DNA of 64,000 bases from Costus lasius. Its lineage: Eukaryota; Streptophyta; Magnoliopsida; Zingiberales; Costaceae. The notes below the pieces were generated by a model. That model was not told the origin of the DNA. It did not search any database and saw only the letters and a program-made list of their open reading frames with translations. Below, in pieces: positions 22,234 through 34,227 of the stretch; the first letter of the stretch is position 1; each line of letters starts with the position of its first letter. Where the stretch lies: assembly GCA_027563935.2 (NCBI GenBank), contig CM050454.1, positions 23,433,501-23,497,500 on the forward strand. Reading direction: 5' to 3'. The translations under genes and the position numbers were made by a program.

Positions 22234-23927
22234 TGTTGGGGTATGCCCTTAAGGCTAATGTTTGAGGCCTTGGGATTCTTTCAGTATCATGTATATAAAC
22301 TCTTATGTTTATAAAGGCAATGGTTGTTATTCAGTTTGTTACATTGTCTGCTGCAATAAGTGTACTTCTGAATAATGTCTCAATGCTGTTCAGCTAGGCT
22401 GACATGATGTAATGTCCTTAGTCGAGATATCTTGGTGAACATGAGACAGCCTTGATATGATTGAGACTAATATGTGTTCTAATCTTATAGGATGCTTCGA
22501 GCATGGAATAAGATGTAGACTCATGGGTACATTGGATGTACTGGACAGACCCTACTAGGATATTCAATTGCTTGTCACAATGTGAATAATCCTTGTTTGC
22601 AACAAGTGGCACATGTCCTCTGACTTGAGATCACTTGTGTTTCTAAATGATGATTGTCATTGTTTTGAGGTAGTTCAATATCATTTGAAACATAATGGTT
22701 ATAGACTATCTTGGATAATGATCATGAGTCATGTTAGGGCACTAGTGATAGATATAGGATTGCCGTCTCCTTGATTGGAGTGTGATGTTCTAAAGGGGCC
22801 CCCCTGAATGAGATGATTGAGAAAGTGTATGGCCATACCCAGGTGACTATGTTCATCTGATCTAATCATGCTCATCATATTGGAGTTACAGGCTTGACAT
22901 GCTTGTCCAATAAGAACATCCAGTGGCAAAGGAAACATGTATGCCTAGTGAAATGGATTCACACTTGTGCTGTGGTTTGGGTGTAGTCTTGGAAGACTCT
23001 TTCCTTTATATCGGGAGACAGTGATGTGTTGCTAGATACCCCCTCACTGATCGTGATAACGTAAGTTATCGTTACCGACATTTAAAGGAAACCCTCAGGG
23101 TCGCACAATTTGATGATATGGCTTACTTAAGTCAGATCGTGTGGACTGAATTGTTTTGGTTCAGTTTAAAGGAGTTTAAACTCTGATTGTAAGTGAGATC
23201 TGGTCTGATCATGTTTGATTGATTAGGGCTTGAGATCGGTAAGCTTCGATCGAGAGATATGATGCTAGATCAGTGAGATCAAGAGCATCGAGAGATCAAC
23301 GGTTAGATCTTGAACCTTTAGGTTCAATGAGATCGACCATGGCTTGGGCTGATTTAATTTGGTCTTGAACCAAATTCAATTGAACCGGCTCATCATGTGA
23401 GCGCTTGGTTCAAAGGTTCAAAGGGTGAAGAGGAGTTGCGTTCGGTTCACTTAAAGTGAACGCATAACGCTTGAGAAATAATGGGTTGCTATTTTTGGAA
23501 AGTTTTTGCAACGCCTCCACGTTCATGAGGAACGTTTTCTCTTATCGCCTCTCCTCACCTCTTGACGTTTCTTGCTCTCGTGTGACGACGCTCTCGACGA
23601 GTGTAGAGAAGGCTTTCGGCAAGCACCAAGAGATCTCATCTCCTCCACGTAAAGAACTCCTTAGAACCTTGCTAGCACAAGGAGCACTAAGGGAGTAGGC
23701 GACATCATTTTGTGTGCGTACCATTTGGAGGAGAAGCGCTTGAGTCTCTTCTTCCTAGACGCCATCCAAGCAATGGCTTTGGTAAGAATCGATTCCTTGA
23801 TTCTTGTTTGCAATTGATTATAAGTTGATCATATAATATGTAAAGATCCTAGAAACCCTCTTCCGCTGCATGAAAAACTCCATCTGCGCCTATCTAGGGT
23901 TTCGCTCCCCCTTGAAGGGGACCTTCA
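22234..23927 (+). repeat. 3' LTR of element B
   Basis: 1694 bp, preceded by AAGTGGGAGAT. Differences from the 5' LTR include GACAGCC for GACATCC, ATTGCTT for ATTGTTT, GATCGTG for GATCATG and one added C in the ATACCC run. Most differences are C/T or G/A. Confidence 0.96.
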
Positions 23928-24190
23928 CTAAGTACCCTAAGGGCTCTGCTCAAAAACCCTAGGTGCGCTGCCTAGGTCATGGGTTAACTGACAAACCCTA
24001 ACGGCACCATCTAGGAAACCCTAGATGTCCCTTTAGGTTCAACCAGCCCTAGTTTCTTCCTCCAAGATAGCTCGTAAACCCTAGACCCCTTCCAGGGTTT
24101 GGCCAAACATAGATGCACCATCCTTCTCTAAGTGTCTCACCTCATTTCTTGATATGATACATCCCTTGCAAGGTGCGCCACCTAGAGGTA

Positions 24191-24205
24191 CCCCCCCCCC
24201 CCCCC
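24191..24205. repeat. Homopolymer C15
   Basis: Fifteen consecutive C. Probably unstable in length; sequencing error in the count is possible. Confidence 0.8.
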
Positions 24206-24370
24206 TTGCTTAGATGTGCCATCAAGCAACCTTTGGTGCTCTATCTTCCTCTATCAGCCCATGAACTCAAGAAGCATCCAAAAGACCATCAAGCTCTCGG
24301 CTAATGATGGAAGATTAGCACCTTTGCAAGCTTGGAGCACCAATCCTCTTCATCAACCCTTAAACCTCAA

Positions 24371-24740
24371 GATGCGCCACTAGGAGGCCTAGAAGGCATC
24401 AAGGTTCGGTCAAAGAAGAAGAACAGGCCCCCTAGGTTGCCTTTCCTTCATCATCAGCCCTTGAACCCATGCATGCGCCACTAGGAAACCTAGAAGCCAT
24501 CACGGTTCGGTTGAAGATGAAGGTCAGCCCCCTTACTTGGCTAGGTTGCACCATCTCCTTATCCAACTATCATCCCTTAAGTGAACCATCTAGTTAAACT
24601 TAGAAGCCACTCAAGGTTAGGTCAAAGAAGGGGATGCACCACCATAAGAGGTGAGGTGCGCCAACCCTAACCCTAGTCGCCAACCCCTTAGATGTGCCCC
24701 TAGGTTTAACCCTGGAAGCCACCTTAGGTTTCAGCTAGAT
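24371..24740. repeat. Imperfect tandem repeat in leader Z
   Basis: Units start near 24371, 24474, 24591 and 24691. Each follows the pattern RTGCGCCA-CTAGG-..-CCTAGAAG-CCATC-..-GGTTCGGTC with many changes. Confidence 0.5.
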
Positions 24741-25122
24741 CAGAGTGGCGCCACTTTGAGAAGATGCGCATGGGGAAGAGAAGAAAGAGGCCACGAGATG
24801 TCTTCAAAGTCTTCAATTTAATAACAAAACATAATTTGAAATACAAAAATGAAATTCGGCACTAGGCCTCACAATGATACATCACAGGCATGGCAAAAGG
24901 GCTTGTCTTTGATCACAACATTATGCACAAACAAAACTACTCATGCTTTTCTACATGTCATGCAAAAACCAACAAGTAATCACTTTTAGTTTTTCATAAA
25001 TCCTTCCTAAATTTTCAGCGACTCCTCATCATCTATACTTTGTGTTTTGTTCCACTCAGGAGTCTACAAAGGGTAGCCATCCCTTGCAATCCATACTGAT
25101 GTAGGACAGGGGAGTCTAAAAC

Positions 25123-26812
25123 TGTTGGGGTATGCCCTTAAGGCTAATGTTTGAGGCCTTGGGATTGTATCAGTATCATGTATAAACTCTTTGGTTTATA
25201 AAGGCAATGGTTGTTATTCAGTTTGTTACATTGTCTGCTGCAATAAGTGTGCTTCTGAATAATGTCTCAAAGCTGTTCAGCTAGGCTGGCATGTACTTTT
25301 GTCCTTAGTCGATATATCTTGGTGAACATGAGACAGCCTTGATATGATTGAGACTAATATGTGTTCTAATCTTATAGGATACTTCGAGCATGGAATAAGA
25401 TGTAGACTCATGGGTACATTGGATGTACTGGACAGACCCTACTAGGATATTCAATTGCTTGTCACAATGTGAATAATCCTTGATTGTAACAAGTGGCACA
25501 TGTCCTCTGACTTGAGATCGCTTGTGTTTCTAAATGATGATTGTCATTGTTTTGAGTTAGTTCAATATCATTTGAAACATAATGATTATAGACTATCTTG
25601 GATAATGAGCTTGAGTCAGGTTAGGGCACTAGTGATAGACAAAGGATTGCCATCTCCTTGATTGGAGTGTGATGTTCAAAAGGGGCCCCCCTGGATGAGA
25701 TGATTGAGAAAGTGTATGGCCATACCCAGGTGACTGTGTTCATCTGATCTAATCATGCTCATCATATTGGAGTTACAGGCTTGACACGCTTGTCCAATAA
25801 GAACATCCAGTGGCAAAGGAATCATGTATGCCTTGTGAGTTTGATTCACACTTGTGCTGTGATTTGGGTGTAGTCTTGGAAGACTCTTTCCTTTATATCG
25901 GGAGACAGTGATGTGTTGCTAGATACCCCTCACTGATCGTGATAACGTAAGTTATCATTACCGACATTTAAAGGAAACCCTCAGGGTCGCACAATTTGAT
26001 GATATGGCTTACTTAAGTCAGATCGTGTGGACTGAATTGTTTGGGTTCAGTTTAAATGGATTTAATCTCTGATTGTGAGTGAGATCTGGTCTGATCATGT
26101 TTGATTGATTAGGGCTTGAGATCGGTAAGCTTCGATCGAGAGAATGGATGCTAGATCCCTCAGATCAGAAGCATCAAGAAGTGAGCGGTCAGATCTTAAG
26201 CCTTAGGGGTTTATTATGATCTGGACTAGTTGCTTGGTTTATTTGGTTATTGAACCAAATCAATTTGAACCAGCTCATTGAATGAGCGTATGGTTCAATT
26301 AAAGAGGCAATTGCGATTGGGGTAATGCATGGTCGCAAGTGGAGATGGTGTTTGCTATTTTTAGATAGCATGTCACATTCGTGACCACCTCTCACGTTGG
26401 CTCTCACGACGCTAATCTCTCTCGCCTCTTGCCCCCTTTCCTCTGGTCTCTTGACACTCGTGTGGTGAAGAGGTTGACGAAAAGAAGAGGAAAAGAAATC
26501 GCCAAGCAGAGAAGCTCTTCATCCTTTCCATTCGACAAAGAACGCTTTGGGACCTTGCTAGCACAAGGAACGCCAAAGGGAGTAAGCGACATCAATTGTG
26601 TGCGTCGCTTTGGAGAAGATCTCTTTTGGTCTTTGATTCCAAGACACCATCCAAGTGATGACAATGGTGAGAATTTGTTTTCTTATCTATTCAAGTTTTC
26701 GATAGTTGATCATATAATGCATGCTATTCGATCCTAAGGAAACCCTAGATTCCGCCTATGCCATTTTATCCTTGCGCATGCTTTAGGGTTTCGCCCCCCA
26801 GTGGGAACTTCA
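25123..26812 (+). repeat. First LTR of element C
   Basis: TGTTGGGG..GGAACTTCA, 1690 bp. AGTCTT-GG-AAGACT at 25872-25885 is followed by the TATA-like TTTATAT (25892-25898). Donor-like CAATG|GTGAGAAT has its GT at 26667-26668. The terminal hairpin is weaker here (CCCCAGTGGG). Several hundred bases in the centre and U5 differ from element B, so C is a different subfamily. Confidence 0.95.
25872..25898 (+). promoter_or_regulatory. Candidate family-1 core promoter
   Basis: The dyad AGTCTT-GG-AAGACT, six bases, then TTTATAT occurs identically in every complete family-1 LTR (for example 15593-15619 and 38475-38501). Position and conservation suggest a TATA box with an upstream dyad. No transcript start can be read from sequence alone. 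Confidence 0.4.
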
Positions 26813-26814
26813 AT

Positions 26815-26826
26815 TGGTATCAGAGC
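26815..26826 (+). other. Primer binding site of element C
   Basis: Exact TGGTATCAGAGC two bases after the LTR end. Confidence 0.93.
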
Positions 26827-28633
26827 AAGCTGAATGCATGATTTATATGATTGCTACATGTTTTGTGATCCATGTTTCAAATGTTTAGATCTAGGGTTAT
26901 CAACATGCGAAAATACATGTTAACTTGTTTCATGCCGAAACTTGTTTTTGTTTGTTTTGCTTGTTGGCGCATCTTAGGTTTTATCAAAAATCTATATCAC
27001 TTGCGCGACCTTCACTAGATCTAAGGCCTTACTTTAAACCCTTAGACGGGTTATTAGGGTTGAAGTCATCCTCTAGGTTAGATCCAACCAGTCTGATCAG
27101 ACTATCTGACAGCCTAGATGGGTTGACCAGATAGCACCTGTGCGCAAGCACGTGGTGGCTATAGGTCGACTGCGGACAGGCGTGTAGCGATGTCTGATTG
27201 AGACAACCTATGAACGCACATGAGTTAGGCCCGGGGTCACACCCACTTGCCAGACCTCATTGTGGTCGTTCAGCCCATGGCGCATGCATAGTTGACCACA
27301 GGGTCGACTCAAGTCAGTTAGGACTTGGTGCATGTAAGGGCAGTGGATCTGACTAGGACTGATGAGTGGATCCCTAGGAATGGACCGTTGTAAGGTAGTA
27401 GGGCGTATAAGGAAATTAAAATTGATGCCAATGGGGTTTTTCAAAACAAATTTAATTTCTTGATTGGATCACATGATGATTGATGCCATTTGCTTGTTTA
27501 TTTAATCTTATGTGGGCTGCCCGTGTTTAATGTGTGCTGTGCTGGGGCCTGCGTGCCTGGTTAATTTTGTAAATTATTTTTATATTGTGATCTGCGCATC
27601 ACATTGCATTTAATTTATAAAATGTAATTGACCTGCGAGTCAATCTTGTCTAGATAGATTAATTTGTAAATTAGTCAGACAAGAGCACAGAGCACACTTG
27701 GCAGAGGCGCATGCAGCAGTGGCTTGACCAGACGGGAGGTCCAGGGTTTGACTCTGGGACCTGGCGCATGTACCTGGTGGGCGCACCTGAGCTGCAGATG
27801 GCGCTTGGGCCCTGGTATGGGCCAAATGAGCAGCTAAAGCCCCATGAAGAAAAGCAAGTGAAGACTTAAGTTAATTAAGGTCTTACTTAGGTTTCATGGG
27901 CGTTTACCGCATAAGATCCATGCTTTCTTTTATTGTCTAATAATAAGAATTGCATGATTTATTTATCTTCTGCTATCACCATAGGAATTGCATGATAGTT
28001 AAGAAGATAAAAGACCGTTAAAATCCAACGCTAAAATATCAAGCTCGAAAGCCTTCTGACGCGAAACCTCACTGTTCTGACTATCGTTGGAGCCGTGTTG
28101 TACCCACTCAGTGGGCACGTCCATCTATCTTCAGACGGTGCGGGATTACACCTGCGTGTTACAGAGAAGGGATTTATCGCTTCTCGTTGCTCAGCATAGC
28201 ACGTGGTGGTCCAGGGAGTAGGTCAGGTCAGCTTGACCATGTAGGCTACATACTGAGCATATGTGAGCTATATGGAGGCAGCCATCTGTGGGATCAGAGA
28301 CTGTGTTGTACCAACTCAGTTGGCACAGTCTGCTGGATTGCCCAGATGAAGGGGAATCGCACGGGTTGGCGATTGGCAGGGACTGCCTACCAGAAATTAG
28401 TGCTTGTACTCTCTGTGCATCTTATCTCGCCTGAGCGGGACGCGGAGACCAAGTATGAAATCTGGATCCCATCTCACTAAAAGAGTGTTTACTCTTTCGG
28501 ACTGTTTAATGGATTTTTCAGTCAGATAAAATAGTGAGAAAAAGAATCTTTCTTAAGTCCTGGATTGATTCTATACATTGATACTGACCTTGCTGTTCTT
28601 GCATTGTTGTAGATTCCTGCAGCAACGAACACC
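26827..28633 (+). other. Leader of element C with hairpin array
   Basis: Perfect 14-base palindrome AGTCTGATCAGACT at 27090-27103; hairpin 1 at 28094-28119, hairpin 2 at 28300-28329, hairpin 3 at 28411-28447; upstream ORF 28346-28480; acceptor-like TACTGAC..TTGTAG ending at 28612, 21 bases before gag. Near-identical to the leader of D. Confidence 0.8.
28346..28480 (+). CDS. Leader upstream ORF (element C)
   Basis: 44 residues from ATG to TAA, ending EIWIPSH. The same frame can be extended upstream to a 97-residue open frame with no ATG start (from 28187). The end of the ORF overlaps the conserved GGATCCCATCTCACTA block found in all leaders. Confidence 0.4.
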   Translation: MKGNRTGWRLAGTAYQKLVLVLSVHLISPERDAETKYEIWIPSH

Positions 28634-31600
28634 ATGAACTTCAATGTGCGATCCCTACTGGAAAGGGAGAAGTTTGCTGGGCCAAACTTCTCAGACTGGT
28701 ACGGACACCTTAAGATTGTTCTTAAGGCAGAGAGGAAACTGTATGTCCTCGAGACGGCGATACCGCCTCAACCCGCTCCGAACGCCGCAAGGGCGGTTCG
28801 GGAAGCCTATGAAAAGCATGTCAACGATAGCATTGATGTCGCTTGCCTGATGCTAGCGTCTATGACGCCACCGCTGCAGCGTCAGCATGAGGATATGTCT
28901 GCTATAGAAATTATAGCAAACCTCAAGATGCTGTATGCTGCACAGGCGAGGACTGAGCGCTATAACTTGACCAAGCTGTTCTTTTAGAGCAAACTGGCTG
29001 AAGGGAGTCCAGTGGGAGCTCACGTGCTCAAGATGATTGGGCACAAGGAGGCTCTAGAGAAACTGGGACATACCATCAATCAGGAGCTTGCTGTAGATAT
29101 TATTCTGCAGTCTCTACCGCCCACTTTCGATGCGTTCATCATTAACTTTAATATGAACAAAATCGACTGTACTCCGGCAGAATTGCTGAATATGCTCTTG
29201 ACTACTGAGGAGACTCTGAAGGGAAAGCCTTCAACCTCTGTCTTAATGGTTCCTTCTAGGAACAAGAAGAAGGGGAAGAAGGGCAAAGCCCCAGTCAAGA
29301 ACTACAACAAGGCGCTGAAACAAAAGGTTAAGCGGTCGAAGGAATACAGATGTTTCCACTGTGGCCAGCTGGGTCACTGGAAAAAGGACTGTAAAGCGCT
29401 CCAAGGAGACAAGAAGGGAAGCATCGCTTCTGGCTCAGGTATTTATGTGACTGAGGTCATATTTTCTTCTTCTATTTCATGGGTGTTAGACACTGCATGT
29501 GGAGTTCACATTTGTTCAAATGTACAGGAACTCAAGAGAAGAAGACAGGTGGGACAGCATGAGGTGGACCTACGAGTTGGAAACGGGGCACGGGTTGCTG
29601 CTGTTGCTGTAGGAGAATATTACATCTCATTACCATCTGGACTTGTATTAGAATTAAACAATTGTTATTTTGTTCCTAGCATTACCAAGAATATTATCTC
29701 TATTCCTGCTCTTGTCAGGAAAGGGTTTTCCTTTGAATGCAATATTTCAAAGTGTGTTTTATCTTTAGATAATATTGTTTATGCTACTGGATCAATTAGC
29801 AATGGGTTATTCATGTTGGACATGGAATGTTCTATACAAAACATTGATAATAAGAAAGCCAAGTATGCTGATGACAGCACCTTGCTATGGCATAGTCGTT
29901 TAGGCCATATTAACAAGAAGCGCATTAAGCGGTTGCATGATCATGGACTGCTGGGATCATTCTCCTATGAGGAGATTGATACATGCAAAGCTTGTTTAAT
30001 AGGCAAAATGACGAAGTCTCCTTTTCCTAATAAAGGTCAAAGGGCTTCAGGTTTACTTGACCTTATACACAGTGATGTGTGTGGGCCATTTAGTAAACAT
30101 GCCAGAGGTGGCTATCAATACTTCATTACCTTTACTGATGATTTCAGTAGATATGGGTATGTCTATTTAATGAGACATAAAAGTGAATCTTTTGACAAGT
30201 TCAAAGAGTTCAAGAATGAAGTACAAAATCAGCTGGGCCGAAATATCAAGGCACTTCGTTCTGATCGAGGTGGAGAATACCTAAGTCGAGAGTTTACTGA
30301 CTATCTAAAGGAGTGTGGGATTATCTCACAGCTCACTCCGCCAGGAACACCGCAATGGAATGGTGTGTCCGAGAGGAGAAATAGAACGTTACTTGATATG
30401 GTTCATTCTATGATGAGTCAGGCTACTCTACCTTACTCCTTTTGGGGATTTGCACTGGAAACAGCTGCAAAGGTACTAAACCGAGTGCCATCCAAGGCAG
30501 TTTCAAAGACCCCATTTGAATTATGGTATGGGAAACAGCCTAGCTTGACATTTATTAAGATCTGGGGCTGCGAGGCTTATGTCAAAAAGCTCGCCTCTGG
30601 GAAACTAGAGAGCAGATCTGACAAATGTATCTTTGTCGGTTACCCTAAGGAAACTAAGGGTTATTATTTCTAAGATCCCAAGGAGAACAAGGTATTTGTT
30701 GCTCGAACGACCATTTTTCTTGAGAAGGAGTTTCTTCTGCAAGAGGCCAGTGGGAGAGAAATAAAACTGGATGAGAATCCAGAGGAAGGACAAAGTAGTC
30801 AAGCACAGTTGGATGAGCCTGAGCCGGTAGAACAGGTTACTGAACAATCTGAGGCTCAGATATCACGGGAACCGCGAAGATCGGGAAGGATCCGTCGACA
30901 GCCTGAGCGCTATGACGGAGTCTACATCATTGATAATGATGAACCCCTCACTTATGCGGATGCGGTCAGTGGACCGGAGTCAGCTAGATGGCTTGAAGCT
31001 ATGCGAGCCGAGATGGACTCCATGTCAGATAACCAAGTATGGGATTTGGTTGATCCGCCTCCGGGAGTTATCCCTATAGGCTGTAAATGGATCTTCAAGA
31101 AGAAGATTGACATGGATGGTAACGTGGTTACCTATAAAGGCAGGCTAGTTGCGAAAGGTTTCAAACAAATCTACGGGATAGATTATGATGAAACTTTCTC
31201 ACCTGTAGCCATGTTTAAGTCTATTCGGATTCTTTTCGCGATAGCAGCATATTACGATTATGAGATCTGGCAGATGGATGTGAAGACTGCTTTCCTTAAT
31301 GGAAATTTGCAAGAGGATGTGTATATGACACAACCTGAAGGTTTCACTAATCCATCAGATCGTCATAAAATATGCAAGTTAAAGAAGTCCATTTATGGAC
31401 TTAATCAAGCATCAAGAAGCTGGAATATTCGTTTTGATGAATCAATCAGTGAATTTGGTTTCATCAAGAACGAAGATGACCCGTGTGTATATAAAAGGTT
31501 TAGTGGGAGCGTAATTACTTTCCTAGTCCTCTACGTCGATGATATCTTAATCATTGGAAATGATATTCCTGAACTGCATGCTGTTAAGGCATGGTTAAGG

Positions 31601-32515
31601 AAATGTTTCCAGATGAAAGATTTAGGAGAAGCAGCCTATGTATTAGGTGTAAAGATCTACAGGGATAGATCTAAGAGGCTTCTCGGGCTGTGCCAGAGTA
31701 CTTACATCGATAAAGTCCTGGAAAGATTCCATTTAGAGAATTCTAAAAGAGGATATCTTCCAGTCAGACATGGTCTGAATCTTTCGAAGAGTCAGTGTCC
31801 ACAAACACAGACTGAGAAAGATGAAATGGACAATACGCCTTATGCTTCGGCTATTGGGTCCATTATGTATGCGATGTTGTGTACTCGCCCAGACATCGCT
31901 TACGGGTTAAGCGTGACCAGTCGATTCCAAAGTAATCCAGGTCAGGCGCACTGGATTGCAGTCAAGAACATCTTGAAATATCTGCGGAGGACCAAAGATA
32001 TGTTCTTGATATATGGTGGTCAGGAAGAACTCAGTATTGAAGGATATACTGACGCTTCGTTCCAGTCTGACCAGGATGATTTCCGATCGCAATCAGGCTA
32101 TGTTTTTAGCTTGAATGGAGGAGCAGTGGTGTGGAAGAGTTTCAAACAGTCTATCGTTGCTGATTCCACAACTGAAGCCGAGTATGTTGCAGCCTCAGAA
32201 GCATCCAAGGAGGCAGTGTGGATTCGTAAGTTCGTGAGAGAACTTGGTGTTGTTCCTTCGAGTGCAGATCCTTTGGTTATCTTCTGTGATAACACTGGAG
32301 CAATCGCACAGGCAAAGGAACCACGGTCGCACCAGAAGTCCAAGCACATACAGAGACGGTTTCACTTGATCCGGGAGATCATTGATCGTGGCGAGATCAA
32401 AGTCTGCAAGGTTCATACAGATGACAATCTGGCTGACCCGCTTACCAAGCCTCTGGCGCAGCAGAAGCATGAGAAGCACTGTAATAATATGGGTTTGAGA
32501 TTTCTCAACCATTAG
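28634..32515 (+). pseudogene. gag-pol of element C, two stops
   Basis: A single frame of 1294 codons, start CACCATGAAC, end TAG at 32513-32515. Intact features: CCHC knuckle CFHCGQLGHWKKDC, protease LDTACGVHIC, integrase HHCC and D,D-35-E, YVDD, RNase H. Two stops only: CAG to TAG at 28985-28987 in gag and TAC to TAA at 30671-30673 at the pol mid-region. The YGLKQ motif of RT reads YGLNQ. No frameshift. Confidence 0.95.
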
Positions 32516-32535
32516 ATTAAGTGCAAGTGGGAGAT

Positions 32536-34225
32536 TGTTGGGGTATGCCCTTAAGGCTAATGTTTGAGGCCTTGGGATTGTATCAGTATCATGTATAAAC
32601 TCTTTGGTTTATAAAGGCAATGGTTGTTATTCAGTTTGTTACATTGTCTGCTGCAATAAGTGTGCTTCTGAATAATGTCTCAAAGCTGTTCAGCTAGGCT
32701 GACATGTACTTTTGTCCTTAGTCGATATATCTTGGTGAACATGAGACAGCCTTGATATGATTGAGACTAATATGTGTTCTAATCTTATAGGATGCTTCGA
32801 GCATGGAATAAGATGTAGACTCATGGGTACATTGGATGTACTGGACAGACCCTACTAGGATATTCAATTGCTTGTCACAATGTGAATAATCCTTGATTGT
32901 AACAAGTGGCACATGTCCTCTGACTTGAGATCGCTTGTGTTTCTAAATGATGATTGTCATTGTTTTGAGTTAGTTCAATATCATTTGAAACATAATGATT
33001 ATAGACTATCTTGGATAATGAGCTTGAGTCAGGTTAGGGCACTAGTGATAGACAAAGGATTGCCATCTCCTTGATTGGAGTGTGATGTTCAAAAGGGGCC
33101 CCCCTGGATGAGATGATTGAGAAAGTGTATGGCCATACCCAGGTGACTGTGTTCATCTGATCTAATCATGCTCATCATATTGGAGTTACAGGCTTGACAC
33201 GCTTGTCCAATAAGAACATCCAGTGGCAAAGGAATCATGTATGCCTTGTGAGTTTGATTCACACTTGTGCTGTGATTTGGGTGTAGTCTTGGAAGACTCT
33301 TTCCTTTATATCGGGAGACAGTGATGTGTTGCTAGATACCCCTCACTGATCGTGATAACGTAAGTTATCGTTACCGACATTTAAAGGAAACCCTCAGGGT
33401 CGCACAATTTGATGATATGGCTTACTTAAGTCAGATCGTGTGGACTGAATTGTTTGGGTTCAGTTTAAATGGATTTAATCTCTGATTGTGAGTGAGATCT
33501 GGTCTGATCATGTTTGATTGATTAGGGCTTGAGATCGGTAAGCTTCGATCGAGAGAATGGATGCTAGATCCCTCAGATCAGAAGCATCAAGAAGTGAGCG
33601 GTCAGATCTTAAGCCTTAGGGGTTTATTATGATCTGGACTAGTTGCTTGGTTTATTTGGTTATTGAACCAAATCAATTTGAACCAGCTCATTGAATGAGC
33701 GTATGGTTCAATTAAAGAGGCAATTGCGATTGGGGTAATGCATGGTCGCAAGTGGAGATGGTGTTTGCTATTTTTAGATAGCATGTCACATTCGTGACCA
33801 CCTCTCACGTTGGCTCTCACGACGCTAATCTCTCTCGCCTCTTGCCCCCTTTCCTCTGGTCTCTTGACACTCGTGTGGTGAAGAGGTTGACGAAAAGAAG
33901 AGGAAAAGAAATCGCCAAGCAGAGAAGCTCTTCATCCTTTCCATTCGACAAAGAACGCTTTGGGACCTTGCTAGCACAAGGAACGCCAAAGGGAGTAAGC
34001 GACATCAATTGTGTGCGTCGCTTTGGAGAAGATCTCTTTTGGTCTTTGATTCCAAGACACCATCCAAGTGATGACAATGGTGAGAATTTGTTTTCTTATC
34101 TATTCAAGTTTTCGATAGTTGATCATATAATGCATGCTATTCGATCCTAAGGAAACCCTAGATTCCGCCTATGCCATTTTATCCTTGCGCATGCTTTAGG
34201 GTTTCGCCCCCCAGTGGGAACTTCA
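32536..34225 (+). repeat. Shared LTR between units C and D
   Basis: 1690 bp; preceded by the polypurine tract of C (AAGTGGGAGAT) and followed two bases later by a primer site (34228-34239), so it is the 3' LTR of C and the 5' LTR of D at once. Confidence 0.95.
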
Positions 34226-34227
34226 AT

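Larger units (their letters stand above)
14842..23927 (+). mobile_element. Complete copia element B (family 1)
   Basis: 9086 bp: LTR 14842-16534, primer site, leader, gag-pol 18332-22213, polypurine tract, LTR 22234-23927. It is flanked by CTGAG (14837-14841) and CTAAG (23928-23932), a 5-bp target duplication with one mismatch. The LTRs differ at about a dozen sites by eye (near 0.7%), mostly transitions. Inserted into element Z. Confidence 0.96.
23928..25122 (-). mobile_element. Element Z, right part (leader, upstream section)
   Basis: Continuation of Z after B, recognised by position and by the target duplication. It contains no open frame of note. It holds a C15 run (24191-24205) and four diverged repeats of about 100-117 bp (24371-24740). 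It ends abruptly where LTR C begins at 25123, before any primer site or LTR of Z. Confidence 0.55.
25123..34225 (+). mobile_element. Copia element C (family 1), first unit of a tandem
   Basis: 9103 bp with two 1690-bp LTRs (25123-26812 and 32536-34225) differing at about three sites. The second LTR is directly followed by another primer site, leader and gag (unit D), so it serves both units. The left flank is AAAAC; after 34225 comes ATTGGTATCAGAGC instead of flanking DNA, so there is no right target duplication. Confidence 0.94.

Noticed and set aside
26381..26737. 118-residue sense frame in LTR C and again at 33794-34150
   Set aside because: Both lie in U5 of duplicated LTRs. The frame is not kept in B, E or H, so it is chance openness.
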